DNA from: Paraglaciecola sp. L1A13
GTDB taxonomy: Bacteria > Pseudomonadota > Gammaproteobacteria > Enterobacterales > Alteromonadaceae
Reading direction: 5' to 3'
DNA: 64,000 bases
Assembly (NCBI RefSeq): GCF_009796745.1
Contig: NZ_CP047024.1
Span: 2,666,001-2,730,000 of the forward strand
This document shows, piece by piece, positions 28,664 through 36,737 of this stretch (within the stretch, counting starts at the first letter, position 1; each line of letters opens with the position of its first letter). The position numbers were made by a program, and so were the translations under genes. The notes under the pieces are model-generated. The model was given only the letters and a program-made list of their open reading frames with translations, was not told the origin of the DNA and did no database searches.

Positions 28664-29008
28664 ATTTTGCCCCCGTAATTTTACAAACGAAACTAGTAAC
28701 ATCACTGGAAAAAACCACAGTGCTAAAACTACAAATATTAGCAAAGGATTGAACAATACGAAGAAAGGCATATAAAAATGATAAAGAGGAACGTTAAGAG
28801 CAAAGCCCAAAGCTTCTGAACCAACAAAACCAGAGCATTTAAAACCGACCAGCATGGCGTCATAAGCGTAACACCCGACGAATTCTGACGGTTTGGAACC
28901 ATACTCTATTAAATTAAAGATTATAATATTGCCGATAATCAATCCTACAACCAATACAACATAAGCTATTGATAGATTTCTTAGTAACTTCCAATCTTTG
29001 ATGTTCAC
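28658..29008 (-). CDS. Cassette membrane protein, unknown function
   Basis: 116 residues with an N-terminal helix (LSIAYVVLVVGLIIGNIIIF) and a C-terminal hydrophobic pair (FYMPFFVLFNPLLIFVVLAL onwards), and two Cys between them (GCYAYDAMLVGFKCSG). No family recognised. It starts with GTG 29008; the only ribosome-binding motif is the AGG inside the attC core GTTAGGC, 7 bases upstream. The TAA stop is in the next attC core. Confidence 0.7.
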   Translation of the reverse strand: MNIKDWKLLRNLSIAYVVLVVGLIIGNIIIFNLIEYGSKPSEFVGCYAYDAMLVGFKCSGFVGSEALGFALNVPLYHFYMPFFVLFNPLLIFVVLALWFFPVMLLVSFVKLRGQNA

Positions 29009-29014
29009 TTTAAT

Positions 29015-29114
29015 GCCTAACGCCGCAATAAGCGGACTAAAATAGTGGGTTATAATGTGTAGCGAAGCGAAACGTAACCCACTGTTTTAGTTCCGTTTAA
29101 TTACCTTGTTATAG
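29015..29114 (-). other. attC site (100 bp)
   Basis: Ends CTATAAC (minus 29114-29108) and GTTAGGC (29021-29015), inner box GGCG. The arms GGACTAAAATAGTGGGTTA (plus strand) and TAACCCACTGTTTTAGTTCC are almost fully complementary, giving a long cruciform arm. Confidence 0.8.
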
Positions 29115-29148
29115 CGCTTAACCTCGGAGGTTTAGTTATTAAATAGCA

Positions 29149-29787
29149 TTAATGTGTTGCGCAAATGTAGGTTCCATCAGGATTTTTCTGATACCCAGTA
29201 TAAGCTCCACCACAAACGTAAGTGCCATTAGAATTTTTCTGATATCCAGTATAAGCGCCACCACAAACGTAAGTGCCATCAGGATTTTTCTGATACCCCG
29301 TATAAGCACCACCACAAACGTAAGTACCATCAGAATTTTTCTGATACCCAGTATAAGCACCGCCACAGACGTAAGTTCCATCAGGATTTTTCTGATAGCC
29401 AGTATAAGCTCCACCACAAACGTAAGTGCCATCAGGATTTTTCTGATAACCAGTGTAACCACCACCACAAACGTAAGTTCCATTAGAATTTTTCTGGTAA
29501 CCAGTATAAGCACCGCCACAAACATAAGTGCCATTAGGATTTTTTTGGTAACCAGTATAAGCACCACCGCAAACGTAGGTGCCGTTCGGATTTTTCTGGT
29601 AACCAGTATAAGCACCGCCACAAACATAAGTGCCATTAGGATTTTTTTGGTAACCAGTATAAGCACCACCACAAACGTAGGTGCCGTTCGGATTTTTCTG
29701 ATATCCAGTATAAGCTGAACCACAAATATACGTACCATCTGGGTTACGTTGATAGCCGGTGTATCCCATTTTATTCTGTAATTTCAT
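29149..29787 (-). CDS. Cassette protein made of twelve 17-residue repeats
   Basis: 212 residues: an 8-residue start (MKLQNKMG) and then twelve back-to-back copies of YTGYQKNPxGTYVCGGA with small changes (P/S, N/D, I/V). Each of the first eleven has one Cys and a NP(N/D)G turn flanked by short strands, so a chain of beta-hairpins or a beta-solenoid is likely. No signal peptide. GGAG precedes the ATG. Function unknown; because of the repeat, two other frames are also open over the same DNA and are artefacts. Confidence 0.85.
   Translation of the reverse strand: MKLQNKMGYTGYQRNPDGTYICGSAYTGYQKNPNGTYVCGGAYTGYQKNPNGTYVCGGAYTGYQKNPNGTYVCGGAYTGYQKNPNGTYVCGGAYTGYQKNSNGTYVCGGGYTGYQKNPDGTYVCGGAYTGYQKNPDGTYVCGGAYTGYQKNSDGTYVCGGAYTGYQKNPDGTYVCGGAYTGYQKNSNGTYVCGGAYTGYQKNPDGTYICATH
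29152..29763 (-). repeat. Tandem repeat, 12 x 51 bp
   Basis: Twelve in-frame copies of a 51-base unit encode the 17-residue repeats. Copies differ mainly at third positions and at the P/S and N/D codons. Some copies are nearly identical pairs (about 29520-29680), suggesting recent unit duplication. Confidence 0.95.
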
Positions 29788-30251
29788 ATTTACTCCTAGC
29801 CAACTTATGTGGCGCTATAACGCTTATTATCGAGCATGTCGTATATGCAACTGCTCGGATTAATTTTTAATGCTCTTATAACAAGCATCTACCTTTTGAT
29901 TCTATTGGGTATTTTCACTCGCTACACTGTTTTTACCGCAATAAGCGTAAAAACAAAAGGAGACTCGAATTTAACGCGACTTTTATGTTTCCTATTAAAA
30001 ACGATGTGAAAAATATTTTCCATATTTAAATTAATCACTTAGCAATTTTATGAATAACAAAGTGAGACTTAAAAAATGTATATAATAGGAAGGGATTGTG
30101 CTTATTTATCGAAACTCCCATTATACCTGTATACATAAACAGTGCATATTAAGCTTAGATCTTGGCCTATAAAAAGTCGCTCGCGGTGAGCTAACGGAAG
30201 GGTTTATTAATCTGTTATTAAACACATCAATCCGCTCCATTGATCCTGATA
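29788..30251. other. Upstream end of the cassette array, no gene
   Basis: 464 AT-rich bases. At 29815-29821 (minus GTTATAG, with GCG before it) there is an attC-like end, and 29834-29860 holds a CGAGCA/TGCTCG stem. At 29877-29887 TTATAACAAGC lies in the opposite sense to what a normal R'' needs. I see no gene; the region may carry the promoter of the first cassette. Confidence 0.5.
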
Positions 30252-32456
30252 TTATGCGCCTTGTTTTTTCTCGTTGACCATTATCAATAGTTCAGCTGCG
30301 GCTTGGGCATCGCACAAGGCTCTGTGATGGTTATCTAGTGATAAGCCATATTCCTTTGTCAGTTTTCCCAATGAATACGACGTTGAACCGGGGTAATACT
30401 TACGCATCTCGCGCACAGTGCACAACTTAGGCATAGAGAAGGTACGCGCTAATCGTTCGTATTCTAATTTGAAAAAGCCGTAATCAAAATTCACATTATG
30501 GGCAACAAAGATGCTGTTTTGCATAAAGCGCTCTAACTCATCTACGACTTCGCAAAAAAGCGGCGCGTCGCGCACCATATCGTTACTAATACCAGTCAAA
30601 CGGGTAATAAAGTGTGGAATACGGCGTTCAGGATTAATAAGGCTGGTCCAGCTATCAACGACCTGACCGTCAACAATTTTCACTGCCCCTATTTCAGTAA
30701 TACGATGACCAGGTTTGCATCCACCTGTGGTTTCTACGTCAATGACCACGTAGGATTGTTTGGGGTTGTAGCGCCATTCAACTTGGCATACACCCACATC
30801 AAACCCAGCATTTTGCAACGCATCAATACTCACCAATTGGTTAGCGCGTAACTGATCTCCTGGAGCTTTTACTTCTTCAAAGCGTAACTGTTTGTGCTCG
30901 ATAACCATCAAATCTGGGTAACCATCTTTTAAACCTTGATAGTTCTGCGCCATTGCGCGCAGATGGTTAGCGACATGCTCGCCATCTGCATGCTGTAAAA
31001 ACGTGCGTAGTACTTCCAACATATTACTGTTCCAGCGAAATATGCCATTGGGTTGACCGTAATAGCACGTGGCGATACTGGTTAGATACCTAAACGCTTC
31101 TTGACAATCGGATTGACCGTTTGATTTTTGTGTAAATACAGCTAACTGTGTTTCGACTTGCTCACCCAGTTCAATATACAAACGATTTTCACGGACTAAA
31201 CGGGGACGTCTATCAAATTCTGAGCCCGTCGCCCGTTCTGCTTCATTAAATAGCAAAGACCAAAACGTTAGCCCGAAAAGCGCCCGAAACAAACGATTCT
31301 CTGTGCGAAAAACCGCGACCGAATGAGTGACTTTATCTTGCATACTGCCAGTATTACTTGGCTCTACAATTTCATTTTGTGCCTCATAGTGGTGTTTCAC
31401 CCCTACTTCAACCCGCTCTTTGTATATTTCATCAACAAATACCTTGCGGCTGTTATCTCGTAATCGTTGTGTGCGCACACTTAACTTTACTTGATTGAAC
31501 TTTCGTTGGTAAAAATCAAACGCAAAAAGGCTTAATTCGTCATCTTGAGGGTTTCGCAAGATATCCTCTAAGGCTGTTTTGGCCGTATTTTTGTTAATTT
31601 TGTAGGTTTCTCGGATCCACCGTTCTTGCGCCTTTTGATGAGCTGACATTTTCCATAAGGCTAAAGCTCGGCTGTGATCCAGCGAAAACAGTGCGACCCC
31701 CAATGAATACAATAGATTTGCTGCGTATTCATTAGCAAGAGAGCCGTGAGGGGGTTGCAAAATGCGGACATCGTGGCTCAATATCAGTAATGCTTGCTCA
31801 TTCATATGGGCAATTTTTGCCGATGCACTAGCAAAGAAAAAAGCACTTTTTGCTTCCTGTAACTGACTGAATCGCGGCCCTTGTTGCTTGTCCTTATTTC
31901 TGGTTTTGAGCACGCCTAAATCCCGCATAGAAAACTTATCTAGGGCGCTGTTAAGGTTACCAAAAAACAAAAAGAGTAAATATTGCCACTGCTGCACAAA
32001 GGTTTTAACTTTGATGTCAGCGAAAAAAGGATGTTGCAGAACGCTCTTAGGCTCAAGGACATTGACTAAATTAAGCAACACTGCTTTGGGTGCGCTTTTT
32101 TTAAAGGGTATGCTTTGTGCCAAAAGCAGCTCAATAAGCTGCATTTTATTTAATGTATGCAGTAGTTCAGGAACGTCCCATTCGGTTACGTGACGTAAAA
32201 AACCCTGATCAGTTAGATGGATTAATTGCTGCTGACAATGTGCTATCTCGCCATAAATTAGTTTACTGCAGGTGACAAACTCACTCCGGCGGTTAATCAC
32301 GCGGACCAACATACACTGGGCGTTATGCTCAAGTTGTTTAAACATGTGAATAAAATTGACATGTTCCGGGCGTAATAATTGCGCCGAATGCTGCTCAGTA
32401 TGGGCAATAAACTCATTAAAATGATCGAGGTAATACTTCTCTGGTAACACTAACAT
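30252..32456 (-). CDS. FAN1-type VRR-NUC nuclease fused to a DnaQ-like 3'-5' exonuclease
   Basis: 734 residues. Residues 1-500 resemble bacterial FAN1 (start LPEKYYLDHFNEFI, then a helical repeat part). VRR-NUC follows at about 515-560 (PDLMVIEHKQLRFEEVKAPG, DQLRANQ) with the Asp, Glu, Lys and Gln of the PD-(D/E)XK core. From about 568 a DEDDh exonuclease begins: VVIDVETTG (Asp573, Glu575), HNVNFDYGF (Asp658) and HHRALCDA (His711, Asp716). All active-site residues appear intact. FAN1 cuts interstrand-crosslink and flap DNA, so a two-nuclease repair enzyme is likely. It starts one base after the CIA30 stop. Confidence 0.85.
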   Translation of the reverse strand: MLVLPEKYYLDHFNEFIAHTEQHSAQLLRPEHVNFIHMFKQLEHNAQCMLVRVINRRSEFVTCSKLIYGEIAHCQQQLIHLTDQGFLRHVTEWDVPELLHTLNKMQLIELLLAQSIPFKKSAPKAVLLNLVNVLEPKSVLQHPFFADIKVKTFVQQWQYLLFLFFGNLNSALDKFSMRDLGVLKTRNKDKQQGPRFSQLQEAKSAFFFASASAKIAHMNEQALLILSHDVRILQPPHGSLANEYAANLLYSLGVALFSLDHSRALALWKMSAHQKAQERWIRETYKINKNTAKTALEDILRNPQDDELSLFAFDFYQRKFNQVKLSVRTQRLRDNSRKVFVDEIYKERVEVGVKHHYEAQNEIVEPSNTGSMQDKVTHSVAVFRTENRLFRALFGLTFWSLLFNEAERATGSEFDRRPRLVRENRLYIELGEQVETQLAVFTQKSNGQSDCQEAFRYLTSIATCYYGQPNGIFRWNSNMLEVLRTFLQHADGEHVANHLRAMAQNYQGLKDGYPDLMVIEHKQLRFEEVKAPGDQLRANQLVSIDALQNAGFDVGVCQVEWRYNPKQSYVVIDVETTGGCKPGHRITEIGAVKIVDGQVVDSWTSLINPERRIPHFITRLTGISNDMVRDAPLFCEVVDELERFMQNSIFVAHNVNFDYGFFKLEYERLARTFSMPKLCTVREMRKYYPGSTSYSLGKLTKEYGLSLDNHHRALCDAQAAAELLIMVNEKKQGA

Positions 32457-32457
32457 G

Positions 32458-32970
32458 CTACTGTCCTAGGCTGTCTTCTAGGGTTATGCCGTCTACTAAC
32501 AAACAAAAATCCCCTTCTTGGCGATCACTGATCAAAAAACCCAGTTGAACAACATCTGACCATTGGAGCGGCGCAGCATCTAGCACGCGTTTACCTCTTA
32601 GTGTCGCTGTAAATTCACTTAACTTAAAACAAAAGTTCTGCCACACATTAGCTTGGGTCTTGAAACCCGCCCCATAGGAAGGCGCCCCCTTCCCAACACC
32701 TTGTTTAAGCCGCAACTGATAGCGTTTACCATCACCCATAACCCGAATACACAGCATACTGTCAGTGGCTATACTGGTGACAAATACACGCCTATTGACC
32801 GAAGCAAACCCGCCATTGTTATCTAGGGAAACGTGACCGCTAAATACGGCGAGTTTATCAACGTGGGTCAGCTGACTTTTAGAAGCCCCGCCCATCACCC
32901 CATCGTTCACCGATTGCCAGTTATCATTTTCATTTATTTTAAAAAGATTAATCATTGGTGCCGAGTCCAT
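32458..32970 (-). CDS. CIA30-family protein (NDUFAF1-like)
   Basis: 170 residues. It has the CIA30 start NDNWQSVNDGVMGGASKSQL and FSGHVSLDNNGGFASVNRR, then a beta-sandwich (galactose-binding-like) fold. Mitochondrial relatives help assemble respiratory complex I; bacterial ones are uncharacterised. ATG 32970 is preferred (GTAGG 9 bases upstream) over an extension to 33030. Its stop and the FAN1-fusion ATG are one base apart, so the two are co-translated. Confidence 0.8.
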   Translation of the reverse strand: MDSAPMINLFKINENDNWQSVNDGVMGGASKSQLTHVDKLAVFSGHVSLDNNGGFASVNRRVFVTSIATDSMLCIRVMGDGKRYQLRLKQGVGKGAPSYGAGFKTQANVWQNFCFKLSEFTATLRGKRVLDAAPLQWSDVVQLGFLISDRQEGDFCLLVDGITLEDSLGQ

Positions 32971-33013
32971 ACTATATTGCCTACGCATTCTATACAGTGG
33001 TTTATACAGTATT

Positions 33014-33196
33014 TTAACCAGCTTTCGCATCTTGATGCAACAAGGGTGTGGTGGATATTGTTGCGCTTGCTCCTTTGATCATTGTTATTTTAACGCTCTG
33101 GCTTAATATTTCGCATACCGCCATGTTTCCATCAAGCGAGGAAAACCATTGTGCCTGCTCAATACCCTTGGGCAAAATCGCGCAGTAACCGTCCAT
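33014..33196 (-). CDS. Possible small hypothetical protein
   Basis: A 60-residue open frame with two early Met-containing blocks (MDGYCAILPKGIEQAQWFSS and GNMAVCEILSQSVKITMIKG). Its composition is protein-like and it fills an otherwise empty 290-base gap before the CIA30 gene. No family or strong ribosome-binding site is visible, so it may be chance. Confidence 0.3.
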   Translation of the reverse strand: MDGYCAILPKGIEQAQWFSSLDGNMAVCEILSQSVKITMIKGASATISTTPLLHQDAKAG

Positions 33197-33260
33197 TGCA
33201 TGACCTAGGCATAGCGTTTATTCTTTAGGTCACAAGCGATCCAATTAGTGAATATTAATT

Positions 33261-34373
33261 TTGAAAATTAAAGCTGTATGTTTAATGTTCGGTTTGTACT
33301 GTGGAAGCTCACAGGCCACACCAACTATCGACACGCCCCCCCCCAGCGACGCCCAAGTGATTGACCGATTCGCCCAACTTGCCCTTGAATGTGTGCATAA
33401 AGAGTACCCCAACATAATTAAACATATGATGACCGGTGACGAGGATGTGAAAACACCTAAGCAACTCTACCCTGCTTTTTATGGCTGTTTTGATTGGCAC
33501 TCATCTGTACACGGACATTGGTTGCTGACACGAATAGCCAGCCAACACCCTGAGACAGCAAGCTATCAAGACATCATGACCAGTCTTGACCAAAGTTTTA
33601 CTGAAGCCAATATTGCTGGGGAGCTCGCCTACTTTAACCGTCAAAATACCGGAACCAGTTTTGAGCGTCCTTATGGCTTAGGGTGGTTTTTACAACTTAC
33701 CACTGAATTACGCGAATGGGATAATCCACAAGCAAAAAAATGGTTGACCCATTTAACGCCATTAGAAGATAAAATTATTGCCAATATAAGCGATTGGTTG
33801 CCTAAGCTCTCCTTTCCTATTCGTGTAGGCGAACATAGCCAAACAGCATTTGCATTTGGCTTAATGTTGGACTGGAGTAAGACGGCTAATAATCAAAGGT
33901 TTCATGACCTACTGACACAAACTATTACGCGCCTATACCGTGATGACAAGGATTGTCCACTTGCTTATGAACCCTCAGGACAAGATTTTTTGTCCCCTTG
34001 TATTGCTGAAGCAGACTTAATGCGCCGAGTGCAATCAACAACTGAGTACACAAAATGGTTGTCTGATTTTTTACCAACTCTACCTAAAAATGGTGATAGT
34101 AATTGGTTAAACGTTGCCACCGTTGTTGATAAAAGTGATGGCAAGCTTGCGCATCTGGATGGTTTGAATTTAAGCCGTGCCTGGATGCTTGAAGGGATTG
34201 CCTCAGGCTTAAATATTGAAGACCCGAGAAGGTTGGCCATTCTCAATGCAGCTAAAGCCCACAAACAAGCCGGCATAAACTCGGTTATTCACGATATGCA
34301 CTATATGGGCAGCCATTGGTTAGGCAGTTTTGCGACTTATTTGGAGACCCAACGCGGTTTACCGGTTAACTAA
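33261..34373 (+). CDS. DUF2891 family protein, secreted
   Basis: 370 residues with a signal peptide (MKIKAVCLMFGLYCGSSQA). The mature protein matches DUF2891: KQLYPAFYGCFDWHSSVHGHW near the start, then an alpha/alpha-barrel type sequence ending HYMGSHWLGSFATYLE. The conserved His/Trp/Asp blocks suggest a glycoside-processing or related enzyme, but no activity is established. It begins with TTG 33261; no better start is seen. Monocistronic. Confidence 0.82.
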   Translation: MKIKAVCLMFGLYCGSSQATPTIDTPPPSDAQVIDRFAQLALECVHKEYPNIIKHMMTGDEDVKTPKQLYPAFYGCFDWHSSVHGHWLLTRIASQHPETASYQDIMTSLDQSFTEANIAGELAYFNRQNTGTSFERPYGLGWFLQLTTELREWDNPQAKKWLTHLTPLEDKIIANISDWLPKLSFPIRVGEHSQTAFAFGLMLDWSKTANNQRFHDLLTQTITRLYRDDKDCPLAYEPSGQDFLSPCIAEADLMRRVQSTTEYTKWLSDFLPTLPKNGDSNWLNVATVVDKSDGKLAHLDGLNLSRAWMLEGIASGLNIEDPRRLAILNAAKAHKQAGINSVIHDMHYMGSHWLGSFATYLETQRGLPVN

Positions 34374-34447
34374 ACGTGAAGGCCGGTCTCATCAATCCCT
34401 TGATTAAAAATTAATGAGCGTTGGCCATATATCAATATTTAAATTGC

Positions 34448-34473
34448 AGGGGCAGCAAGTGACGCCTGCCCCT
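34448..34473. terminator. Possible bidirectional terminator
   Basis: Stem AGGGGCAG (34448-34455) and CTGCCCCT (34466-34473) between the convergent DUF2891 and HPP genes. T runs on either side are weak. Confidence 0.5.
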
Positions 34474-34508
34474 ATTCGATGTTTATTTACGAAGACTAAT
34501 TTTCAATG

Positions 34509-35522
34509 TTAGGTTTTTTCGTACTCTTCAACTTTTACCCATTGTTGGTTATGTTTTTCAACTTCAAAACGCGCCCAATTGTGAAATTCACTGCGCAAAC
34601 ACATATGTGTCTCGTACCCCCCATCACCCGCTAGAACTTTGTAAATTACCTTATCTTTGCTCTTTGGGGTATTCACAGGCGCGGCATCAACGACCTGGCG
34701 GATACTCCAAAGCTTACCCAACTTGCCATTGCTGTATATATGCCCAGCAACAATTTTTGCTGGATGCGTAATGTTCTTTTCTGCGTGTTTTTTCGCAAGC
34801 TCTAATAAGTCGGTTAATCCGTCAGGAGTAATATCAACATAGGAATCAAGTTCTTGCATTGCAGCGGCAAAATCTTCTTGAGTGAGTTCGTGCTCTCGCT
34901 CGCTGGATTGTGGACTTATGGGTCTCTTTAATTTGTGCGCCAAATGCACAGGGTAACGACGCCATCCAAAACACCAATTAAATACGACAGTGACAGTCAT
35001 AATCACTGTAATATTTATGGCTAAAGGCATTAACAAAAATTGGAAACCTAGCGCGTTTATATCCGCACCACCAATAACAATCGTCAATGCTGTCGCGCCG
35101 CCAGGCGGGTGCACACAACGTAAGTAATACATAGCACCAATAGCACCACCAACCGCTAGCGCTGCCACCCAAGGGCCATTACCTAACAATTTTACGCTCA
35201 TTATCCCCAATATCGCCGAAATAAAATGCCCCCCTATAACTGCCCAAGGCTGAGAAAGCGCTCCATGTGGCACAGCAAAGAGTAATACAGCCGTTGCCCC
35301 CATCGAGGCGATAACCAATACACTGGAATTGGCACTTAATATCTGAGCCTGCACAATCACATGCATTACCCACATAATTCCGGCTATGCCAAGACCTCCA
35401 CCTAGGGCAGAGATAAGTTTTTCGTTATGGCTGGTGGTGTTGGCTGAGAATCCAAAGAGTTGTTTAAATTCGTGAAAAGTGGCGCGTAGCTTCATCAAAT
35501 AAATGGGACGTAAGGAAAACAA
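34509..35522 (-). CDS. HPP-family integral membrane protein
   Basis: 337 residues. Four to five membrane helices with the family motif RCVHPPGGATALTIVIGG (His-Pro-Pro at about residues 140-145) in the N-terminal half, then a cytoplasmic domain of about 150 residues (from HKLKRPISPQ). HPP proteins include bacterial and plastid nitrite transporters, but the substrate here is unknown. TTG 35522 is supported by AGGA 7 bases before it; ATG 27 bases later is an alternative. Confidence 0.82.
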   Translation of the reverse strand: MFSLRPIYLMKLRATFHEFKQLFGFSANTTSHNEKLISALGGGLGIAGIMWVMHVIVQAQILSANSSVLVIASMGATAVLLFAVPHGALSQPWAVIGGHFISAILGIMSVKLLGNGPWVAALAVGGAIGAMYYLRCVHPPGGATALTIVIGGADINALGFQFLLMPLAINITVIMTVTVVFNWCFGWRRYPVHLAHKLKRPISPQSSEREHELTQEDFAAAMQELDSYVDITPDGLTDLLELAKKHAEKNITHPAKIVAGHIYSNGKLGKLWSIRQVVDAAPVNTPKSKDKVIYKVLAGDGGYETHMCLRSEFHNWARFEVEKHNQQWVKVEEYEKT

Positions 35523-35809
35523 GCGCAGATCCTAATGAAAAAACGTGCTTATATGCAAGCGCTTCTCTATATTCACTAAGCGTAACTTAGCTATTTAAAG
35601 TCTAATTTGCCGAACTTTACGTTTAATACGTGGCAAAAACTAGCACAATACACTGCCTCCAGCGGCAAATAGATTCCTTCGATAAAACCTCGTAAATCTA
35701 TGGTATCGACAGCGTGCCTTTTTTATTAATGTTTATAAGTCTTTAAATGTCGATTGAAAAATAAGTATTAGCTGGTTATGCATGTAAGGGTTGCGCCCTA
35801 TTTGCTGAC

Positions 35810-36472
35810 CTAATTCTCCTCTGAAGTTTCTAACCCTAAGGTCTTTTTAACTTCTTCAAATAAACCTTCGGATTCGCCTCGGGAAGCGATTGACATACCT
35901 CGGTCAGATAAATAAAAACTGTCTAAGGAGAACAAATACTCGCGACTTTGCGTTAAATAAGTCACCACGTCATCCTCATGTACATCGGCTGTTTGCAGCT
36001 CTTTGGCATACTCTTGAGATTGCCCCAACTCATAAAATTCAGAAAGCGCGTTAAGATCATCAAGCTTAGATTGCAATCTAGTATTTCTGTCTAAATATTG
36101 CTGCAATTGCGCTAAGCCTTTATGTTCGGGATTTTGGTCGCTGATAACCTGCCATTTACCTTCTTCTTGCTTTAACTGAACATCGAAGTTTAGGCCTAAG
36201 TTTTTCGCAGTTTGCGTCAGATCCTCAGCCACTGGACGCAAATTAAAACTCAGCATATTGTCCAGCGTTTGCAGGTTTATGCCATTCTCGCCGGATTTTA
36301 ATCGCTGCAATGCATCATCTATATTCCCAGAGGCTAAGTTACTTTGCACCGCGGTAATTTCAGCATAAATATTGTTTTTTTGATTACTGACAGCGCTTTG
36401 CAAAGCGCTGTCAGACGCAGATGGGTTCGCAATATAGTCGAATAGTGTTAAGGCTGATTGCTGTATTTGCAT
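35810..36472 (-). CDS. Hypothetical protein, helical
   Basis: 220 residues, no signal peptide or membrane helix, rich in Gln, Leu and Glu. Predicted mostly helical, with heptad-like stretches at about 125-165 (LQQYLDRNTRLQSKLDDLNA). AAGGA precedes the ATG by 9 bases. No domain recognised. Single gene; the N-terminus (MQIQQSALTLFDYIANPSAS) hints at a flagellin- or cytoskeleton-like helical start, without support. Confidence 0.7.
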   Translation of the reverse strand: MQIQQSALTLFDYIANPSASDSALQSAVSNQKNNIYAEITAVQSNLASGNIDDALQRLKSGENGINLQTLDNMLSFNLRPVAEDLTQTAKNLGLNFDVQLKQEEGKWQVISDQNPEHKGLAQLQQYLDRNTRLQSKLDDLNALSEFYELGQSQEYAKELQTADVHEDDVVTYLTQSREYLFSLDSFYLSDRGMSIASRGESEGLFEEVKKTLGLETSEEN

Positions 36473-36737
36473 AAAAAACGTCCTTCTTTTTGCCGCACAC
36501 TCATGATGAAATCCGTTTATTTAATTGCTAGAAAAGCGCGGAAAGAATTGTATATCCTTTAGATTTAGCAAACTGCAGGCCAAGAATGAGCAAAGGTTAA
36601 AAATAAATGGCTTCAATGCACCGGTTACAATAAATTTACACTTAGTTAGTGGCGCTGCCTATTCGCAAGCTACAGGCATCATGATAAAGTTACTTACGCT
36701 ATTAGCAGTTAAATTCATCATTTAAAAAGGAGTTGAC

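Larger units (their letters stand above)
24839..29890 (-). mobile_element. Gene-cassette array with attC-like sites, no integrase in view (CALIN)
   Basis: Eight small genes, all read from the minus strand, are divided by inverted-repeat sites whose ends carry RYYYAAC/GTTRRRY-like cores (GCCTAAC, GCTTAAC, GTTAGGC, with variants ATAAC/GTTAT). Four sites are complete at 90-100 bp (26235-26334, 27794-27893, 28574-28663, 29015-29114); others are short or degenerate. Each site follows a gene, as in integron cassettes, and the host genes on both sides (DUF488 and FAN1-DnaQ) look ordinary. No tyrosine-recombinase integrase is present anywhere in the window, so it is a CALIN or the distal part of an integron whose integrase lies elsewhere. 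Confidence 0.8.

Noticed and set aside
28578..28718. Upstream extension of the 27888-28577 cassette gene
   Set aside because: The extra codons lie inside attC 28574-28663 and the end of the upstream gene, so they are not part of this cassette.
29139..29738. Long open frames on both strands over the 51-bp repeats (199 and 188 codons)
   Set aside because: They arise because a stop-free repeat unit is open in several frames. They lack good ribosome-binding sites, and the 17-residue repeat frame has a GGAG site and a sensible start.
29152..29763. CRISPR array at the 51-bp repeats
   Set aside because: The repeat is contiguous with no spacers, is in frame and codes for a regular protein.
24860..29900. 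Insertion-sequence or phage explanation of the cassette region
   Set aside because: No transposase, integrase or phage gene is present, and the gene-site-gene pattern with repeated cores fits cassettes better.
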